From: an uncultured Sphingomonadales bacterium
GTDB taxonomy: Bacteria > Pseudomonadota > Alphaproteobacteria > Sphingomonadales > Sphingomonadaceae
Assembly: GCA_937898535.1 (NCBI GenBank)
Contig: CALDKP010000382.1
Coordinates: 1-11,472 of the forward strand
DNA: 11,472 nucleotides
Direction: 5' to 3'
Under the pieces are notes generated by a model, which was not told where the DNA came from, made no database searches, and saw only the letters and a list, made by a program, of their open reading frames with translations. The position numbers and the translations under genes were made by a program. Shown piece by piece: positions 1 through 6,634 of the stretch (position 1 is the stretch's first letter; the number at the start of each line of letters is the position of its first letter).

Positions 1-270
1 CTGAGCAACCAGTGCCAGGGCTGGGACGACATGGGGTTGTTAGGAATCGCATTCCATCCGGATTTCGTCAGCAACCGCCAGCTCTTCGTCTTCTACTCTT
101 GGGTGACGCCGGGCACTGTCATCGGCAGCCCGACCACGCGACCACCCAATGCGACGAACTCGCGGGTCCGCGTGGCCCGCTTCACCGTGGATGCGAACGG
201 CATCGCCAAAGACATGGGCAAGTCGCTGGATTACCTTTTTACATCGCAAGCAAATTACGGGCTGAATTGA
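1..270 (+). pseudogene. PQQ-dependent sugar dehydrogenase fragment, truncated at the 3' end (5' end outside window)
   Basis: The frame is open from base 1, so the gene enters from the left. The reading contains GLLGIAFHPDF and a LFVFYSW segment (about residues 12-36 of the visible part), then a VARFTVDANG strand. These are typical of the beta-propeller of soluble glucose/sorbosone dehydrogenases (GSDH family), exported PQQ enzymes that oxidise sugars. A complete enzyme continues for several hundred residues with more propeller blades and the PQQ and calcium sites. Here the frame stops about 20 residues after the VDANG strand, with a tail (DYLFTSQANYGLN) that does not look like this family. 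The gene is therefore broken, with a junction somewhere around 190-235. The tail may be the end of an upstream phage gene, because the next frame starts 2 bp after this stop and opens with phage-like sequence. The product cannot be functional. Family assignment is fairly sure; the origin of the tail is inferred. Confidence 0.6.
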
Positions 271-271
271 T

Positions 272-703
272 ATGGCGCTTATCCCATTCCCTGACGTGCC
301 CAAATTGCCAGGCGTCCCGGCGTTGCCGCGGTCGGCCAAGTTCCCCCCAATCGTCCGGGCGGGTCTTGGTTTGCTGCAAGGGATGCTATGGCGCATTTTC
401 CAAGTGCAAACCCGTTGGGGCATTTGTGACAGCAAGGGCAAGCCGCTTGGCCGCCGAATCCGCCAATCCGAAATATCCGACGTCAACGGCTATAACACAT
501 ACGCGATGACGGGACTGCCAAAGGGCCCGATCGCCAATCCGTCACGCGCGGCGATTGCCGCCGTGCTGAACCCGCAAGCGACGAGCGCATTGTTCTTCGT
601 CGCCGATGGCAAGGGCGGCCATGTGTTTGCCGATACGCTGCAACAGCACAACGCCAACGTCAAAAAATGGTACGCAATCCGCCGCGAACGCGGGGAAATG
701 TAA
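272..703 (+). CDS. Chimeric ORF: phage tail protein N-terminus fused to the C-terminal fragment of endolytic transglycosylase MltG
   Basis: This 143-residue frame joins two unrelated proteins. Residues 1 to about 55 (MALIPFPDVPKLPGVPALPR, then a LGLLQG..W..FQVQT.WGI pattern) resemble the start of Dit-like/baseplate tail proteins of proteobacterial siphophages; I recognise this from memory. Residues about 58-143 are the C-terminus of MltG (YceG family), the inner-membrane enzyme that cuts nascent glycan strands and sets their length. Visible MltG hallmarks are YNTY-x-GLP-x-GPI-x-NP (74-90), AVLNP (97-101), LFFVADGKGGHVFADT (107-122) and QHNANV (125-130). The N-terminal membrane anchor, LysM-like domain and catalytic glutamate region of MltG are all missing, so it cannot be an active transglycosylase. 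The MltG end lies 4 bp from the convergent alkylsulfatase gene and is probably native to this locus. The phage part is the intruder, or an assembly error. The start ATG has no strong ribosome-binding site. Confidence 0.7.
   Translation: MALIPFPDVPKLPGVPALPRSAKFPPIVRAGLGLLQGMLWRIFQVQTRWGICDSKGKPLGRRIRQSEISDVNGYNTYAMTGLPKGPIANPSRAAIAAVLNPQATSALFFVADGKGGHVFADTLQQHNANVKKWYAIRRERGEM
431..451 (+). other. Probable junction between phage-like and MltG sequence
   Basis: These 21 bases encode SKGKPLG, residues 54-60 of the chimeric frame. The motif fits the phage tail family (W-G-I-x-D-x-x-G-K-P-L-G) and also sphingomonad MltG (x-K-G-x-P-L-G-R-R-I-R). Homology to the first family seems to end here and homology to the second to begin. 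A short shared word is what microhomology-mediated recombination would leave, and also what a short-k-mer assembly error would leave. The exact breakpoint cannot be placed from one sequence. Confidence 0.45.
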
Positions 704-707
704 TCCT

Positions 708-2654
708 TTAAGGTTCGACGATTTTGAATGCGCCCGGCATCGGGTCAAGCGCCGCCTGAAGCTTATCAACGACGGACCGGTCGCCGTCGATCTTCAGCCC
801 AGCCATTTGCAATTGCGCTGCCGGCATTTTCAGGAACAACAAAGCGAGGAACAGCTGACGCGGTCCGGTAACGGTAACTGCTGGCGCAGCATGGCCTGTT
901 CCCATCTCGCTGATCATCACCGCGTTGCCGACAGTGACTTTCGCTGTCTCATTCCGGTCGGAAATCACAAAGTTCAGCGTCAGCGCCGTATTGCCGATGA
1001 TCGTTGGATCCAGTCGTGTGGAGACAGAATCGAGCAACAGGCCAGTTGGTATCGCTGAAATCATGTCGATGCTTTGCGTACTTACGCCCGCCTTCATGCC
1101 TTGCCTTAGCTCAGCCGCGCCGGTCAGGAACATGTTACGCCAAATCGCGGACTCAGCCTGAAAACCTTGCTGTTCATAGCTGTCGGCAAGCAAAGCTCGG
1201 CCTTCGGCATTTTTTGGGTCGGCAAAAACCAATTGGTTCAACAGGTCCGACGACCAGCGATAATCCCCCGCCTTCATGGCCTTTTTGGCCACCGCGAGCA
1301 GCTTCTTTGCGCCACCCATTGCCGCGACCATTTTCGCTGCGCGAATCTCGGGTGGATGGGGGTTAAGATTGGCGGGGACTGCGTCATACCAGCCAAGATA
1401 ATATTGATACACGGCCTTCGAATTGTGGCTGTAGGTGCCGTAATAGCCCTTGTTAAACCATTGATCGCCAATGGCCGGCGGCGCTTTCAACACCTCGGCA
1501 ATTTCGGCCTGAGTCATGCCCTTGTTCATCATGCGGACTGTCTGGTCGTGCATATAGCGATAATTATCGCGTTGGCCCGATAACCAGCCTTTGACCTCCG
1601 ATTGTCCAAAACGCGGCCAGCAATGGCTCGAAATAATTGTGTCGCTGCGGTCTCCGTAAAGGTTGACGGCTTCGTTGAGGAAGCCGGACCAGCTGAGCGC
1701 ATCGCGAACCTTGGCACCGCGCGGGGTCAAAATGTTATGCAGACTGCATGTTGCTATTTCCGCGGCTAAAAATGTGCGCGCTGCCGGGATATAAACGTTC
1801 ATTTCGGCTGGCGCTTCTGTCGCGGGCACCATTTGAAACTCAAGATTCACGCCATCAATTTCGCGCACTTCGCCGGTTTTGCGAATGTCGATGGTTGGCG
1901 AAATGAGCGTAATGTCGCCACCGCCAATGCCTTTGCCGATGCCGCTGCCCATTTGACCCTGCGGCCCCGGGGCCAAGTTGGTGCCAAATTGGAATGTCGC
2001 GCGTCTGCTCATCGCTGGCCCAGCCATCACATTTTCGGACGCTGTTTCAGCCAGAAAATGTTCAGGCGCGATAATGGCGACCTTACCCGCCTTAACATCG
2101 GCTTCATTGACGATGCCGCGCACGCCACCAAAATGGTCGCCATGGCTATGGCTATAAACAACCGCAGAAACAGGGCGCGTGCCCAGCTTTTCATTCACAA
2201 GCTTCAGCGCTGCCGCCGCCGTATCGCGGCTGGTCAACGGGTCGATGATAATCCACCCCGTTTGCCCTTTGATGATGGTCATGTTGGACACATCAAACCC
2301 GCGCACTTGCCACATATTGTCGGTCACCGCATATAGGCCATGCTTGCGCAAAATTCCCATGTGCCGCCACAGGCTGGGGTTTACGGTGTCCGGCGATACC
2401 GAATTGCCCATCCAATCATAAGCGCCCAGATTCCAGACAGGCTTGCCATCTTTGTTGGTGATGATGGGGTCCGCCAGACTTCCAAGAAACCCGCGATCTG
2501 CAAATTCGAGGTCACGACCATCTTCGACCGGAAGCTGCGCCGCCATGCTGCGCTGTGCGGCAATGGTCGCGTCCGATGCTGGCTTGGCGTCTTGTGCAAA
2601 AGCGCCTGTGGCCGACGCCGTGCTCAATAGCAGGGCGCATAAGAATTTCTGCAT
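708..2654 (-). CDS. Secreted linear alkylsulfatase, SdsA1 type (metallo-beta-lactamase fold)
   Basis: Predicted to hydrolyse alkyl sulfate esters such as dodecyl sulfate to alcohol plus sulfate, using two zinc ions, after export to the periplasm. The 648 residues match the size of Pseudomonas SdsA1. Residues 1-20 form a signal peptide ending AFA, before QDAK. The metallo-beta-lactamase domain spans about 120-350: H169-S-H171-G-D173-H174, E280 in TEAPAEMN, E299 and H344 in SSHCWPRFG. As I recall, these fall at the same positions as the SdsA1 metal ligands. An alkylsulfatase dimerisation domain follows (about 370-515, including YYGTYSHN and QYYLGWYD), then a C-terminal SCP2-like hydrophobic-substrate domain (about 530-648). 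A strong ribosome-binding site (GGGGGAGAG, bases 2661-2669) lies just upstream of the ATG. The gene sits 96 bp downstream of priA on the same strand; its own promoter is likely but not clear. It could also act on secondary alkyl sulfates. The family is secure; the exact substrate is inferred. Confidence 0.92.
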   Translation of the reverse strand: MQKFLCALLLSTASATGAFAQDAKPASDATIAAQRSMAAQLPVEDGRDLEFADRGFLGSLADPIITNKDGKPVWNLGAYDWMGNSVSPDTVNPSLWRHMGILRKHGLYAVTDNMWQVRGFDVSNMTIIKGQTGWIIIDPLTSRDTAAAALKLVNEKLGTRPVSAVVYSHSHGDHFGGVRGIVNEADVKAGKVAIIAPEHFLAETASENVMAGPAMSRRATFQFGTNLAPGPQGQMGSGIGKGIGGGDITLISPTIDIRKTGEVREIDGVNLEFQMVPATEAPAEMNVYIPAARTFLAAEIATCSLHNILTPRGAKVRDALSWSGFLNEAVNLYGDRSDTIISSHCWPRFGQSEVKGWLSGQRDNYRYMHDQTVRMMNKGMTQAEIAEVLKAPPAIGDQWFNKGYYGTYSHNSKAVYQYYLGWYDAVPANLNPHPPEIRAAKMVAAMGGAKKLLAVAKKAMKAGDYRWSSDLLNQLVFADPKNAEGRALLADSYEQQGFQAESAIWRNMFLTGAAELRQGMKAGVSTQSIDMISAIPTGLLLDSVSTRLDPTIIGNTALTLNFVISDRNETAKVTVGNAVMISEMGTGHAAPAVTVTGPRQLFLALLFLKMPAAQLQMAGLKIDGDRSVVDKLQAALDPMPGAFKIVEP

Positions 2655-2750
2655 GTTGGTCTCTCCCCCAAATTTTTTCAGGACGATGCAACATAAGACG
2701 GCGCAGGTAAATCGGGTATTTTAACCCCGGCATCATCCAGCGTTTATAAT
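2655..2750. other. priA-alkylsulfatase spacer
   Basis: The 96 bp between the priA stop and the alkylsulfatase start are AT-rich next to priA. The only structure seen is a weak GGGT/ACCC inverted repeat near 2713-2726, without a clear T-run. I find no convincing terminator for priA or promoter for the sulfatase gene, although one of each may be expected given the different functions of these genes. Confidence 0.3.
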
Positions 2751-4928
2751 TTATAGGAAACTATAAGGATCGACGTCGACCCCGACCCGAACGCTGCGGG
2801 GGAAATGCAAGCTGCCCAGCCATTCGCGAATGATGGTCTGCACCTCGACCGAACGTTGCGCATGAACCAACAGCCGCTGTCGATAGCGACCACGCAGCAT
2901 AGCGAGCGGCGCTGGCGCAGGGCCATAGACATACATGCCGTCGACCTGTGGCGCGGCGCCACCGACCGCGCGCGCCGCTTCAATAGCCTCGCGTTCGTCT
3001 TCTGATGAAATGATGATCGCCGCGAAGCGTCCGAACGGCGGCGCGCCAGCGGATTTGCGTTGCTCGGTTTCCGCATCATAAAATGCATCGCGGTCCCCTG
3101 CGACCAACGCGGCGATGACGGGGTGGTTGGGATTACGCGTCTGTATGAAAACCTCACCCGGCTTTTCACCACGCCCTGCCCGACCGGCCGCTTGCGCGAT
3201 TTGCTGAAATGTCCGTTCAGCCGCACGCAGATCGCCGCCTTCAAGACCAAGGTCGGCATCAATCACGCCCACTAAGGTCAGTTCAGGAAAGTGATATCCC
3301 TTGGTCACCAACTGCGTGCCGATGATGATGTCGACCGCCTTGTTTTCAACCCGCGAGACGAACTCGGCGGCTTTTTCCGGTGACCATAATGTGTCCGACG
3401 TCGCAACGATGGTGCGCGCATCGGGTAATAGGCGATTTACCTCATCACAAATGCGTTCCACGCCGGGGCCACAGGCGACAAGCGTGTCGCTTTCGCCGCA
3501 TTCAGGGCATTCATCGGGCGGCGGCATGACATGACCGCAATGGTGGCACGCAAGCCTGCGAACCAACCTATGTTCCACCATCCAGCTTGTGCAATTGGGG
3601 CATTGAAAGCGGTGGCCACATGTCCTGCACAAGGTAAGCGGCGCAAAGCCGCGCCGGTTAAGGAACAGCAGGCTTTGCTCGCCGCGTTCCACGCGCTCTT
3701 CCAACGCCTTGAGCAATGTGGGCGCAATCCAATGTTGACGCTCGGGCGCGTCCAAGGTGAGGTCAATCGCCTTGATCTCCGGCATTTTCGCCGCGCCGAA
3801 ACGGGACGGGATTTCCAATCCCTTATAGCGGCCAATTGTGACCATATGGCGCGATTCCAACGCTGGCGTGGCAGACGCCAGCACCACGGGAAAGCCTTCA
3901 AAACGGCCACGCATCACGGCAACATCGCGGGCATGGTACCGCACGCCATCTTCTTGCTTAAAACTGCTCTCATGCGCTTCGTCGACAATGATGAGCCGCA
4001 GATTGGCAAAGGGCAGGAACAAAGCCGACCGTGCACCGACAAGCACCTTTGCACTGCCGTCCGCAACCGCGCGCCACACACGGCGGCGCTGCGTTGACCG
4101 CAAATTGCTATGCCACACGGCAGGCTCCACACCGAAACGCGCTTCAAAGCGCGCAAGAAACGGCGCCGTCAGTGCGATTTCGGGGAGCAGCACGAGAACT
4201 TGTTTACCCAGACGAATGGCTTCGGCAACGGCTTCAAAATAGGTTTCGGTTTTGCCAGACCCGGTCACGCCGTCGAGGACAAAGGTGTCAAACCCGCCCG
4301 AGCGGACGGCGGTGACCATTGCGCTGGCCGCGACCATTTGCGCGTCATTTAATTTTGGCGCGCCGAAATCTGCAATTGGTTCAGGCAGCGGAGAATCCAC
4401 GCTGATCGTGACCGGTTCAAAGGCCCCTGCCTTTATAAGCCCGCGGATGACAGCATCGCTGACCCCCGCTTCTGCAGCGAGTTCACGAACAAGGCCTTGC
4501 GCGCCTTCCAACGCGTCAAGCGCGGCGGCGCGTTGCGGGGTCAGCCGTGCGGGTTCAAAGCCGGTGCGTCGATATTCAATGATCGTACCAGACACCGTAA
4601 ACGCCGCAGACGATGCCAGGACCATCCGCAACACCGCGGCATGGCTCGTCAGATAATAATCGGCGACCCAGTTGACGAGGCGGCGCAACCCTTGCCCAAG
4701 TGGCGGACAGTCGAGCAGTTCCAAGACGGGCCGAAGTTTGCTGGCATCGACTGGTTCATCGCCAAAAACATCGTCATCCCAAATAACACCCGGCAATTTA
4801 CGCGGCCCCAGCGGGACCATTACCACGCACCCGGGGCCCGCCTCCATACCCGCAGGCAACCGATAGTCGAGCGGACCAATCGCTTGCGTCAACAGGACGA
4901 CACGGACACGGTTGGTGGGCGGATTCAT
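2751..4928 (-). CDS. priA: Primosomal protein N' (replication restart helicase PriA)
   Basis: PriA binds stalled or repaired replication forks, unwinds the lagging arm 3' to 5' with ATP, and reloads the replicative helicase. The 725-residue product has every expected part: an N-terminal 3'-end DNA-binding domain (about 7-100, including LDYRLP and GCVVMVPLGPRK), Walker A GVTGSGKTE (220-228), Walker B/motif II DEAH (316-319), eight zinc-binding cysteines (434, 437, 443, 446, 461, 464, 474, 477) set into the helicase core, GTQLVTKGYHFP, and motif VI QAAGRAGRG (579-587). The length matches the family. I chose ATG at 4928 because the conserved sequence starts a few residues later (RVRVVLLTQAIGPLDYR); an in-frame TTG at 4949 would add 7 residues but has no support. 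The gene is divergent from the transaldolase gene, and its 3' end lies 96 bp upstream of the alkylsulfatase. No defects were seen. Confidence 0.96.
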   Translation of the reverse strand: MNPPTNRVRVVLLTQAIGPLDYRLPAGMEAGPGCVVMVPLGPRKLPGVIWDDDVFGDEPVDASKLRPVLELLDCPPLGQGLRRLVNWVADYYLTSHAAVLRMVLASSAAFTVSGTIIEYRRTGFEPARLTPQRAAALDALEGAQGLVRELAAEAGVSDAVIRGLIKAGAFEPVTISVDSPLPEPIADFGAPKLNDAQMVAASAMVTAVRSGGFDTFVLDGVTGSGKTETYFEAVAEAIRLGKQVLVLLPEIALTAPFLARFEARFGVEPAVWHSNLRSTQRRRVWRAVADGSAKVLVGARSALFLPFANLRLIIVDEAHESSFKQEDGVRYHARDVAVMRGRFEGFPVVLASATPALESRHMVTIGRYKGLEIPSRFGAAKMPEIKAIDLTLDAPERQHWIAPTLLKALEERVERGEQSLLFLNRRGFAPLTLCRTCGHRFQCPNCTSWMVEHRLVRRLACHHCGHVMPPPDECPECGESDTLVACGPGVERICDEVNRLLPDARTIVATSDTLWSPEKAAEFVSRVENKAVDIIIGTQLVTKGYHFPELTLVGVIDADLGLEGGDLRAAERTFQQIAQAAGRAGRGEKPGEVFIQTRNPNHPVIAALVAGDRDAFYDAETEQRKSAGAPPFGRFAAIIISSEDEREAIEAARAVGGAAPQVDGMYVYGPAPAPLAMLRGRYRQRLLVHAQRSVEVQTIIREWLGSLHFPRSVRVGVDVDPYSFL

Positions 4929-5103
4929 CCCGTCGATATAGGCAGACAATCAAGGGACGTCACCCACCTATCCCTGCCAATTCAAAAGCATGTTCCTTTG
5001 GCGTGATATATTGCGGCAAATCCGCACGGAATATTGCCTGTCATTTCCGCCCTGACTTTGGCATTAGGCAATCATCCGAATCTACTATCAGGAATAACGT
5101 GCC
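4929..5103. promoter_or_regulatory. Divergent intergenic region between priA and the transaldolase gene
   Basis: These 175 bp must hold the start signals for two diverging genes. The transaldolase has AGGA at 5090-5093, ten bases before its ATG. A small inverted repeat, TGCGG-CAAAT-CCGCA (5012-5026), is flanked by two copies of ATATTGC (5008-5014 and 5031-5037). It could be an operator or chance. A sigma70-like pair TTGGCA (5058-5063) and TCTACT (5081-5086), spaced 17 bp, faces the transaldolase. However, it would start transcription almost on top of the ribosome-binding site, so I do not call it a promoter with confidence. Confidence 0.35.
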
Positions 5104-5757
5104 ATGAAATTTTTTGCCGACACCGCTGACATTGCCGATATCAAAGATCTGGCAGCGACTGGCTTGCTTGATGGCGTCACCACCAACCCCACTTTGATCG
5201 CCAAATCGGGTCGGGACTTCATTGAAGTTACCCGCGAAATTTGTGCGCTGACCGACGGACCTGTATCCGCCGAAGTCGTTGCGCTGGACCATGCAACGAT
5301 GATGAAAGAGGCGGAAATCCTCCGCAAGATTGCAAGCAACGTCTGCATCAAGGTGCCATTGACGATTGATGGTCTGAAAACCTGCAAAGCACTGACGTCA
5401 GAAGGGACCATGGTCAACGTGACCTTGTGCTTCTCTGCAAACCAAGCGCTGCTGGCGGCCAAAGCCGGTGCAACATTTGTATCGCCCTTCGTTGGTCGTC
5501 ATGATGACAATGGCTTTGACGGCATGCAGCTGATCAGCGACATTCGCCTGATTTACGACAATTACGCATTCGATACTGAAATCCTCGTCGCCAGCGTGCG
5601 CCATGGTGTGCATGTGCTTGAAGCAGCCAAAATCGGCGCTGATGTGATGACGGCGCCACCCGCAGTCATCAAGGGCCTGTTCAAACATATCCTGACGGAC
5701 AAGGGCATTGAAGGCTTTTTGGCAGACTGGGCTAAAACCGGACAAGCCATCGGCTAA
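5104..5757 (+). CDS. tal: Transaldolase, TalC/short type (fructose-6-phosphate aldolase family)
   Basis: A cytosolic class I (Schiff-base) aldolase-fold enzyme of 217 residues, the usual length of the short transaldolase/FSA family. It would move a three-carbon dihydroxyacetone unit between sugar phosphates in the non-oxidative pentose phosphate pathway. Family marks are MKFFADTADI at the start, GVTTNPTL (24-31), catalytic Lys83 in CIKVPLT, NVTLCFS (105-111), SPFVGRHDD (127-135) and SVRHGVHVLEAAKIGADV. Two positions argue for transaldolase over fructose-6-phosphate aldolase: Glu57 (in VSAEVVA) where E. coli FsaA has Gln59, and Phe129 where FsaA has Tyr131. Automatic annotation often names these proteins FSA. 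The ATG is supported by AGGA ten bases upstream. It stands as a single gene, divergent from priA and followed by a hairpin before folE. The family is certain; the activity is inferred from residues. Confidence 0.92.
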   Translation: MKFFADTADIADIKDLAATGLLDGVTTNPTLIAKSGRDFIEVTREICALTDGPVSAEVVALDHATMMKEAEILRKIASNVCIKVPLTIDGLKTCKALTSEGTMVNVTLCFSANQALLAAKAGATFVSPFVGRHDDNGFDGMQLISDIRLIYDNYAFDTEILVASVRHGVHVLEAAKIGADVMTAPPAVIKGLFKHILTDKGIEGFLADWAKTGQAIG

Positions 5758-5766
5758 ACCTATCGG

Positions 5767-5794
5767 CGCGGGTGTGCTCGAAGCATCACCCGTG
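5767..5794 (+). terminator. Hairpin downstream of the transaldolase gene
   Basis: Ten bases after the transaldolase stop codon an inverted repeat can form a stem of about 12 pairs with a CGA loop: CGCGGGTG and TGCT pair with AGCA and CACCCGTG, with one bulged T at 5786 and one G-T pair. There is no run of T after it, so it is not a standard intrinsic terminator. It may still protect the 3' end of the mRNA or work with Rho. The rest of the 161-bp gap to folE shows no gene, no clear promoter and no recognisable riboswitch. Confidence 0.4.
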
Positions 5795-5918
5795 CATGAA
5801 TATGCTATCGCATCATGGTGAAGTGCCTATGGGTTATTCGCCGTATAGATTTTAAAGGCGGGCGGACCTATTTTTGGGGATGAAATTGGCGGGCACTTAA
5901 GACCGCTGGAGACCCAAG

Positions 5919-6554
5919 ATGAACCAGCCCGAAAAGGTGTTTCCCATCGCACATATACATTATGAAGACGAAATTGGTGAGAACGGCAAAATTGTCGTTC
6001 CTGACGACGTTCAAGATGCCATTCGCACGTTAATCCGTTGGTCCGGTGATGACCCAGCTCGTGAAGGCTTGCTGGATACACCCGCACGCGTTGGACGCGC
6101 ATGGCGCGAATATTGTGGCGGCTATGCGGAAGACCCCGCTGCTCATCTGTCGCGGACATTTCAGGAAGTCGGCGGATATCACGAGTTGGTCCTGCTAAAG
6201 GATATTCCCTTCCAGTCCCATTGTGAGCACCACATGGCGCCGATTATCGGCAAGGCATCGATTGCCTATATGCCAACGGATCGCGTTGTCGGCATTTCAA
6301 AGCTGGCGCGCGTGCTGCATGGTTTTGCACAACGGCTTCAGGTGCAGGAACGCCTGACCGCCGAAGTTGCAAACTGCATTTGGGAACATCTGAAGCCAGA
6401 GGGTGTAGCCGTTGTCATTGAGGCGCAACATGGTTGCATGACGGGCCGCGGTGTGAAGGTGCATGGCGTTGGCATGGTCACGTCAAAGCTTATCGGCTGT
6501 TTCCTTGACGACCAATCGAGCCGCAAGGAAGTCATGAGCCTGATGGGCTACTGA
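5919..6554 (+). CDS. folE: GTP cyclohydrolase I (FolE)
   Basis: Converts GTP to 7,8-dihydroneopterin triphosphate plus formate, the first step of tetrahydrofolate (and other pterin) synthesis, in the cytosol as a toroidal homodecamer. The 211-residue product carries the family signatures in order: TPARVGRAWRE (54-64), the zinc and active-site motif SHCEHHMAP (100-108, with Cys102 and His105), GISKLARVLHGFAQRLQVQERLT (125-147) and HGCMTGRGV (171-179, with the third zinc ligand Cys173). A full zinc set marks this as the zinc-dependent type IA enzyme. A variable N-terminal extension of about 25 residues comes before the core, which is normal. GGAG at 5908-5911, seven bases before the ATG, supports the start. 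nadC follows 80 bp downstream on the same strand. The CMTGRG wording, where CMTMRG is commoner, is a mild variant beside the zinc cysteine. Confidence 0.96.
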   Translation: MNQPEKVFPIAHIHYEDEIGENGKIVVPDDVQDAIRTLIRWSGDDPAREGLLDTPARVGRAWREYCGGYAEDPAAHLSRTFQEVGGYHELVLLKDIPFQSHCEHHMAPIIGKASIAYMPTDRVVGISKLARVLHGFAQRLQVQERLTAEVANCIWEHLKPEGVAVVIEAQHGCMTGRGVKVHGVGMVTSKLIGCFLDDQSSRKEVMSLMGY

Positions 6555-6588
6555 TTACGGCATTGCTGCCCGGTTCGAACGCACTTAT

Positions 6589-6608
6589 GGGTGGGGGCAA
6601 CCCCATCC
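6589..6608 (+). other. GNRA-capped hairpin in the folE-nadC spacer
   Basis: GGGTGGGG (6589-6596) pairs with CCCCATCC (6601-6608) around the tetraloop GCAA. The result is eight continuous pairs, one of them G-T, closed by a stable GNRA loop. It starts 35 bp after the folE stop and ends 26 bp before the nadC start. No T-run follows on either strand, so a simple terminator is unlikely. It could be a processing or stability element between two co-transcribed genes, or a Rho-linked end for folE. The structure is seen directly; any role is inferred. Confidence 0.4.
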
Positions 6609-6634
6609 GATAAGAATCGCCGGACTGCACTGAC

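Noticed and set aside
12..509. A 165-residue plus-strand frame covering the left-end fragments
   Set aside because: It runs out of frame across both recognisable gene fragments, has no family resemblance and has the biased composition of a shadow frame.
1..703. Prophage boundary or attachment site at the left end
   Set aside because: No integrase, tRNA or direct repeat flanks the phage-like piece; only a fragment of about 55 codons is present, joined directly to host genes.
1833..2336. A 167-residue plus-strand frame antisense to the alkylsulfatase
   Set aside because: It lies fully inside a well-supported gene on the other strand, with no ribosome-binding site or recognisable motif.
708..2654. 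The metallo-beta-lactamase-fold protein as an antibiotic resistance enzyme
   Set aside because: Length, the dimerisation and SCP2-like domains, and the Glu metal ligands are those of alkylsulfatases, not class B beta-lactamases.
4929..4949. TTG start for PriA, adding seven residues
   Set aside because: No ribosome-binding site was seen and the added residues are not part of the conserved domain; the ATG at 4928 fits better.
5058..5086. TTGGCA - 17 bp - TCTACT as a transaldolase promoter
   Set aside because: The spacing is ideal, but the expected transcription start would fall within the AGGA ribosome-binding site, leaving almost no leader; the -10 box is also weak.
5758..5918. Riboswitch or small RNA upstream of folE
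   Set aside because: Apart from the hairpin at 5767-5794, I found no pairing pattern or conserved core of a known folate, preQ1 or other riboswitch.
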